Below are positions 59,595 through 64,000 of a DNA stretch of 64,000 nt, one piece after another (within the stretch, counting starts at the first letter, position 1; every line of letters starts with the position of its first letter). The position numbers were made by a program, and so were the translations under genes. Location: positions 124,001 through 188,000 of the forward strand of contig JBEKUJ010000004.1 of the NCBI GenBank assembly GCA_049515135.1, written 5' to 3'. The notes beneath the pieces are model-generated. The model had not been told where the DNA came from. It saw nothing but the letters and a program-made list of their open reading frames with translations, and did not search any database. Source of the stretch: Fen-1364 sp049515135. GTDB lineage: Bacteria; Spirochaetota; Spirochaetia; SZUA-6; Fen-1364.

Positions 59595-61711
59595 GCAACG
59601 CGGAGAATCCAGCCAAGGTCGCACCGGAGCTCAGCTTCGACGCCGAGTCCGGGATATCCAAGGAAGACCAGAAGGACATCCTCCGGGCCATAGAAAACGT
59701 GGTCACCGAAAACAAGATCGCAACGACCCCTGAAGATTTCGTGGTCAAGGCGGTCAAGCGGGGCATCCTGTTCCCCACTCTGGTCATTGCGGCAGCGGCG
59801 GCGGCCCTTGTGGTCGGAGGCGCGGCGTTCTATCTCCTCTTCCAGCAGGGAGAGACGAAGATCGTCCGCGGGACCCTCGGCACCATCACCGCGGAAGGGC
59901 AGCTCATCCAGGCTGTCCGGCAGGAAGCCAACGCCAGGATCGAGGAGAAGAACCAGGAAATCACCTCGATTCAAGGCAGGCTTGTGGACATCGACAAGCA
60001 GCGCCAGGACCTGCAGTCCAACATGGACACCAAGGTAAACCAGCGGGAGCAGGAGCTGCGCGCCCAGATGACTTCGGTGCTGGCAGCGGAGAAGTCGCGC
60101 CTGGAGGCGGAAGGCCTTTCCAAGCAGGTGGTGGCGCTCCGCATGCAGGAGCTTGAAAAGCAGCGCAGCGCGCAGCTGGCCCGGCAGCTGGACGCCTTCA
60201 GGAAAGAGGCCGACGCGCAGCGCCTGCTTGCAGAAAAGAACCTCGCCACGCTGCAGAAGAACTACGAGGCAAACCTCGCGCAGGCCAACACGGAGAGGCA
60301 GCAGGCGATGGCCGACGCGCAGAGGAGGGAAGCGGAGCTCAAAGGGCAGTTCTCCCAGAAAACGCAGACCCTGGAATCCGCCAAAGCGCGGGCAGAGCAG
60401 CAGCTTGCGGCTATCGCTGCGCAGCGCGAAAAAGAGGACCTTGTCACAAGCCAGCTCACCGGCCTCTACGGAGTGGTTCATGACAACATCTCCCAGCACC
60501 AGTACGACAAAGCGCTGGAGGGCCTGAAATCCCTGCGGGAGTTCGTCGAACGGCCCGACATCGCCACCCTTCCGGCCATGTCCCAGAGGCACGAGTTCGA
60601 TGAGTTCGTCATCGATTCCCTGGCCAGCTACGTCCAGGGTGAGATCGACAAGGCAAAGATCGACACAGCCACGCTCCTGCAGGCTGCCAACCAGTTCACT
60701 ATCCTTCGTCAGCGGGTGAGCGAGGCACAGGACCTTCTTAAGGCCGGCAAGACCGCGGACGCTGAAAAGGCGTACGCGCAGGCCCTCAACCTGATTCCCG
60801 AGGTGGCTGCCAGCTACGCGTACTTCGTCGGCAGGGACAAGGAAGCGGAGGCCGCGCGCCAGGCTCGGCTTGCCCAGGCCCTGGACAGCGCGGAAGCGTC
60901 ATTGGGAGCGGGCAACTTCGCCGCTGCCGCAGTCTCCTATCGCGCGGCGCTGGCGTATCTGCCGGTGGGCTCCGATCGTCTGGACAAGGCGGTGTCAAAC
61001 CTCGAGGCGGCCGGTCTTGCCCTGGGCTCCCGGGAGGCCAGCCGCACGGAGTCCCGCGCCGCGGCCGGCATGCTGGCCCAGGCGGATGCTCTGCGCAACC
61101 AGGGGAAGTATGATGACGCGCTGGCCGGATACCTGAACCTGCTTGCACGGCACCCGCTTGCCGACCAGTCGAAGGACGCAATTGCGGGCATCCAGGCCGC
61201 GGTCAAAAGCATCAGTGAGAATGTCGGAACAGCCAGCAGCGCGGCGCAAGCTTCCCTGAGCAGCCAGATTGCGTCCCTGCAGCAGGAGCTTACGGCCCGG
61301 CGCAACGACATTGCGGGCCTCCAGCAGCGCGTGAAAGAAATGCAGGACAGGTTTGCCGCAATGGACAAGTCATACAAGGACTACGTCGGCCAGGAAGACC
61401 CCGTGCTCAAGGCAAAGGGAGACTCGGGGCTCATGGACACCAAGCCGTACTTCGATGCGTTCTTCCGGTCAACCGCCGTCCAGGGCGCCTTCCCGGGGCT
61501 CTCAGACAGGGTGAAACGATATGATCTCGGTTTCCAGTCCGCAGGCAGGTCTGACGGACTCCAGGATGCGCTCACCGTTGTCATCAACTATTCGCGGCAG
61601 CGCACCCCTGAGCTGAAACGCCAGTTCATCCAGACCGAGCTCAAGACCTATGCAAAAGACCCGGATATGACGCAATTCCTCCAGGAGATGGACCAGAGGC
61701 TGGGGAAGTAG
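59591..61711 (+). CDS. Coiled-coil single-pass membrane protein coupled to the cyclase
   Basis: This 706-residue protein has an N-terminal cytoplasmic segment (1-58), one TM helix (59-84), a long coiled coil of about 90-300 rich in Glu/Gln/Arg/Ala, then helical repeat-like regions (about 300-560; ALNLIPEVAASYAYFVG, ALAYLPVGSDRLDKA, DALAGYLNLLARHPLADQ, TPR-like), another coil (about 570-610), and a C-terminal SYKDYVGQEDPVLKAKGD/YFDAFFRSTAVQGAFPGL domain. No named family is recognised. Overlap with the cyclase suggests that the two proteins work together, possibly as a sensor scaffold. Confidence 0.8.
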   Translation: MSNAENPAKVAPELSFDAESGISKEDQKDILRAIENVVTENKIATTPEDFVVKAVKRGILFPTLVIAAAAAALVVGGAAFYLLFQQGETKIVRGTLGTITAEGQLIQAVRQEANARIEEKNQEITSIQGRLVDIDKQRQDLQSNMDTKVNQREQELRAQMTSVLAAEKSRLEAEGLSKQVVALRMQELEKQRSAQLARQLDAFRKEADAQRLLAEKNLATLQKNYEANLAQANTERQQAMADAQRREAELKGQFSQKTQTLESAKARAEQQLAAIAAQREKEDLVTSQLTGLYGVVHDNISQHQYDKALEGLKSLREFVERPDIATLPAMSQRHEFDEFVIDSLASYVQGEIDKAKIDTATLLQAANQFTILRQRVSEAQDLLKAGKTADAEKAYAQALNLIPEVAASYAYFVGRDKEAEAARQARLAQALDSAEASLGAGNFAAAAVSYRAALAYLPVGSDRLDKAVSNLEAAGLALGSREASRTESRAAAGMLAQADALRNQGKYDDALAGYLNLLARHPLADQSKDAIAGIQAAVKSISENVGTASSAAQASLSSQIASLQQELTARRNDIAGLQQRVKEMQDRFAAMDKSYKDYVGQEDPVLKAKGDSGLMDTKPYFDAFFRSTAVQGAFPGLSDRVKRYDLGFQSAGRSDGLQDALTVVINYSRQRTPELKRQFIQTELKTYAKDPDMTQFLQEMDQRLGK

Positions 61712-61830
61712 CTACAGCTTGTCGAGTAATTCTTGGCTGCGAGGCACCGATTTTCTACGAACGCGCGCACTCTGTTGGTCGTGCGGTAAGCGTGCTTGAC
61801 GCACGATATATAATGAACTAATCCTGCTCA
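61712..61830. other. Intergenic region before the lipoprotein frame
   Basis: In these 119 bp a TATATAAT element lies at 61807-61814 and TTGACG at 61796-61801, but their spacing (7 bp) is not that of a sigma-70 promoter. I see no other feature. The GTG start of the propeller lipoprotein is at 61831. Confidence 0.3.
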
Positions 61831-63114
61831 GTGAAGAAAAAACTACGCCCCATCTTGATTGGCCTGCTACTCGTTGCGGTAGTTCTCGGATGCACTCAGC
61901 CGGGTGGTTCCGCCGCCACCTACACCGTGACATATAACGCCAACGCCGCCACTAGCGGAAGCGTCCCGACGGACCCCAAAACGTATCACCAGGGGGATAC
62001 CGTCACGGTCCTCGGTAATACGGGAAACCTCGTAACATCGGGCTACGTCTTCGCGTGCTGGAACACGGCGGCCAATGACAGCGGCACCACCTACACTCAG
62101 GGCTAGACGTTCACCATGGGCACATCAAACGTGACCCTGTACGCGCTGTGGGTTATTTCCTACCTCTACGTGGCAAACAGCGGCAGCACCGGTTCAAACG
62201 GCATATCCGCCTACACCATCGGCTCTGGCGGTTCACTCACCGCTATCAGTGGCACCTCCACTACCGGAACAAACCCGTGGGGGGTCGCGATCAACCCCAA
62301 CGGCAACTACCTCTACGTGACAAACTGGGGCAGCAATAGCGTCTCGGCCTTCACCACCGGCTCTGGCGGTTCACTCACCGCCATCACCTCCGGCACCTTC
62401 ACCACCGGATCAGGCCCGGAGGGGATCGCGATCAGCCCCAACGGCAACTACCTCTACGTGGCAAATGATGGCAGCAATAGCGTATCCGCCTACTTCGGCT
62501 CTTCACTCACCGCTATCAGCGGCACCTTCACCACCGGAGGAAACCCGCACGAGATCGCGATCAGCCCCAACGGCAACTACCTCTACGTGACAAATGATGG
62601 CAGCGGCATATCCGCCTACACCATCGGCTCTGGCGGTTCACTCACCGGCAGCGGCACCTTCACCGCCGGGTCATACCCGCACGGGATCGCGATCAGCCCC
62701 AACGGCAACTACCTCTACGTGGTAAACCAGGGCAGCAACACCGTCTCGGCCTTCACCATCGGCTCTGGCGGTTCACTCACCGGCAGCGGCACCTTCACCA
62801 CCGGGTCATACCCGCAAGGGATCGCGATCAGCCCCAACGGCAACTACCTCTACGTGACAAACCAGGTCAGCAACACCGTCTCGGCCTTCACCATCGACTC
62901 TGGCGGGGCCCTCACCCCCATCTCCGGCACCTTCACCACCGGCTCAGGCCCGTACGGGATCGCGATCAGCCCCAACGGCAACTACCTCTACGTGACAAAC
63001 CAGGTCAGCAACACCGTCTCGGCCTTCACCATCGGCTCTGGCGGGGCCCTCACCCCCATCTCCGGCACCTTCACCACCGGCTCAGGCCCGGAAGGGATCG
63101 CGATCATGCCGTAA
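61831..63114 (+). pseudogene. Lipoprotein with InlB-type repeat and YVTN beta-propeller, interrupted by an in-frame amber codon
   Basis: A GTG start gives MKKKLRPILIGLLLVAVVLGC (lipobox VLGC). A Flg_new/InlB B-repeat (YTVTYNANAATSGSVPTD, FACWNTAANDSGTTYTQG) is followed by TAG at 62104-62106. Reading on in the same frame gives TFTMGTSNVTLYALW, exactly the normal end of that repeat, which usually reads 'G.TFT.....TLYA.W'. A Gln (CAG) is expected at the TAG, so this is a single C-to-T nonsense change. Residues after it form a lactonase/YVTN-like propeller of six to seven blades (AISPNGNYLYVTN). An ATG at 62116 could restart the propeller without a signal peptide. Confidence 0.75.
62281..63110. 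repeat. Tandem near-identical propeller-blade DNA repeats
   Basis: The segment coding for IAISPNGNYLYV is repeated six times (starts near 62284, 62419, 62548, 62685, 62820, 62960) plus a truncated seventh, period about 130-141 bp, with only scattered base differences. The linkers (GSGGSLT, SGTFTTGS) are also nearly identical. This points to recent expansion or gene conversion. Confidence 0.85.
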
Positions 63115-63244
63115 AGGGAAAGGAACCCAACTATCCTTGTGATACTGAGGCCGTTGCGCGCCGGAGACCTGGCTCCCAGGCCTGGGCATGATCGAGCAAG
63201 GCGCGATAGCGGCCATGGACCGGGCACTCCTGGTGCTAGCTTAG
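63115..63244. other. Convergent intergenic region with 12-bp palindrome
   Basis: Between the two propeller genes lies CCCAGGCCTGGG (63175-63186), a perfect palindrome preceded by CCTGGCTC. It could act as a bidirectional transcript end but has no clear T-run. No gene is seen. Confidence 0.35.
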
Positions 63245-64000
63245 CTATTCGCCGGGCCTGGAGATCGCCACAGCGGCCACGGAGGGGACCCACATCGCGC
63301 CGCTGACGATGAACGGCGACCCCGAGATTGCGGAAAGAGCCCCTGTTGTCTGGTCAATGGTAAAACCATAGATGGCGCCCGGGGCGCTGTTGCTTCCGGC
63401 GTAGAGGTACTTGCCCGTCGGGTCAATTGCCAGCGATACCGGAATGGCTGTGGCGCCCACGAAGAACGGAGAGCCCGACACGCCTGTAAGCGCCCCCGTT
63501 GCCGAGTTGATGGTGAAGGCAGACACCGTGCCTCCCCCAGCCGCGGCGTTAGCGGCATAGAGAAACCTGCCGCGCGGATCCACAGTGACGAAATCTGGGC
63601 TCGTTCCCGTGGCGGTTGTCGATCCAATCGGCGTCAGCGCGCCCGTCATCGCGTTGATAGTGAATCCGGAAACCGTGTTGTCTGTGCTGTTCGCAGCATA
63701 GAGGAAGTTGGCGACTGGGTCGGCTGCAACGGAAGAGGGATTGTTTCCCGCAGAGGCCGTGCCCAGCAAAGTAAGAAGGCCGTTGCTCGAGTTGATAGAC
63801 AACATAGGCACATTGGGCGCGGCGGACGTGTTCGCTAAGTAGGCGAATGCTCCGGTAGAGTCGACAGCTACGGACGAGAGATTCGTTCCTGCGGAAGTTG
63901 AGCCTACCAAAGCCAGACTCCCTGCAAACTGGTCTATCGTGAAAGCGGTTACAAAGCCATTACTGTTTGTCACGAAAACGAATCTGCCGCTCGGGTCGAC
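63245..64000 (-). CDS. YVTN/lactonase-like beta-propeller protein (5' end outside window)
   Basis: These are 252 visible codons of a repeat protein running off the right edge, with the stop at 63245-63247. Each unit reads like 'G.....V.VDP.GRFLYAAN....VSAFTIN..TGALT.......' (AADPVANFLYAAN, TVDPRGRFLYAAN, AIDPTGKYLYAGSN), a 40-50 residue propeller blade. At least five blades are visible. The frame is open to base 64000, so neither the start nor a signal peptide can be seen. Unlike the upstream propeller gene, its blades are divergent in DNA. Such proteins are usually extracytoplasmic. Confidence 0.85.
   Translation of the reverse strand, partial: VDPSGRFVFVTNSNGFVTAFTIDQFAGSLALVGSTSAGTNLSSVAVDSTGAFAYLANTSAAPNVPMLSINSSNGLLTLLGTASAGNNPSSVAADPVANFLYAANSTDNTVSGFTINAMTGALTPIGSTTATGTSPDFVTVDPRGRFLYAANAAAGGGTVSAFTINSATGALTGVSGSPFFVGATAIPVSLAIDPTGKYLYAGSNSAPGAIYGFTIDQTTGALSAISGSPFIVSGAMWVPSVAAVAISRPGE

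Noticed and set aside
58017..60592. Minus-strand frames opposite the cyclase and coiled-coil genes
   Set aside because: Shadow frames of conserved or long plus-strand genes, with Leu/Arg/His/Val-rich sequence and no domain.
62104..62106. Pyrrolysine or other stop recoding at the TAG
   Set aside because: The position in this repeat family is normally a Gln-like residue, not a methylamine methyltransferase site, and no pyl genes are seen; a nonsense change is simpler.
62281..63110. Possible CRISPR array because of regularly spaced repeats
   Set aside because: The repeats are in-frame codons of propeller blades; spacers are also near-identical coding sequence, not unique, and no cas gene is present.

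Overview
The window is a GC-rich (roughly 60-65 %), gene-dense bacterial chromosome segment. Genes are packed in runs with 4-bp ATGA/GTGA overlaps. No rRNA, tRNA, CRISPR array, phage or complete insertion sequence is visible. The gene content (a eukaryote-like hexokinase, a MoxR/DUF58/BatA operon, HAMP-adenylate cyclases, long ankyrin and beta-propeller lipoproteins, a redox complex typical of anaerobes) is compatible with a Spirochaetota-type or other free-living anaerobe/facultative lineage. The sequence alone does not settle the phylum. Superoxide dismutase, an acyl-CoA dehydrogenase pathway and a Rieske protein suggest some oxygen exposure.

Layout. 1-193: tail of an adenylate cyclase. 230-3814 (-): alcohol/aldehyde oxidation cluster (aldehyde dehydrogenase, iron alcohol dehydrogenase, two SCP2-like proteins). 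3940-7874 (-): trypsin-like membrane protease, MoxR ATPase, DUF58 protein and BatA. 8232-13916: accessory stretch with two DUF4386 membrane proteins flanking a RecQ-type helicase, an ECF-like sigma factor with a small membrane protein, a quinone-oxidoreductase-like enzyme and a GNAT gene that has lost its CoA-binding loop. 13942-18806: sugar kinase and a 1244-residue lipoprotein combining three Ig-like repeats, ankyrin repeats and an alpha/beta hydrolase. 18923-24260 (+): three-gene NuoE/NuoF/large-subunit complex that looks like an electron-bifurcating NADH/NADPH/ferredoxin transhydrogenase (Stn-like). 24206-24841 (-): flavodoxin-fold quinone reductase.

24848-30709 (+): complete SUF iron-sulfur cluster operon (sufT-like, sufC, sufB, sufD, Rieske ferredoxin, sufS, sufU) behind a near-consensus IscR type-1 box. 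30751-34038 (+): 2-oxoacid dehydrogenase E1alpha, E1beta and E2, without an E3. 34154-35825: superoxide dismutase, a nucleoside-sugar-epimerase-like protein, ribosomal protein L28. 35921-42474 (-): L-rhamnose branch (aldolase/dehydrogenase fusion, rhamnose isomerase), hexokinase, aminotransferase and ArfB. 42471-46284 (-): two-component system, PHP-domain protein, small monooxygenase-fold protein. 46382-50650: Mg2+ P-type ATPase translationally coupled to a PTS EIIA-like protein, followed by decayed or small genes (an amidohydrolase remnant, a CMD protein, a truncated EIIA).

50796-57797: fatty-acid beta-oxidation genes (acyl-CoA dehydrogenase on +; FadJ/FadB-like protein, thiolase and acyl-CoA synthetase on -). 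57945-61711 (+): HAMP adenylate cyclase coupled to a 706-residue coiled-coil membrane protein. 61831-64000: two beta-propeller surface proteins, the first interrupted by an in-frame amber codon.

The strongest leads are the Stn-like complex, the Ig/ankyrin/hydrolase lipoprotein, the IscR box in front of suf, the MgtA-EIIA pair, the cyclase/coiled-coil pair, and a dispersed 60-bp intergenic repeat whose RNA hairpins are conserved through wobble pairing.
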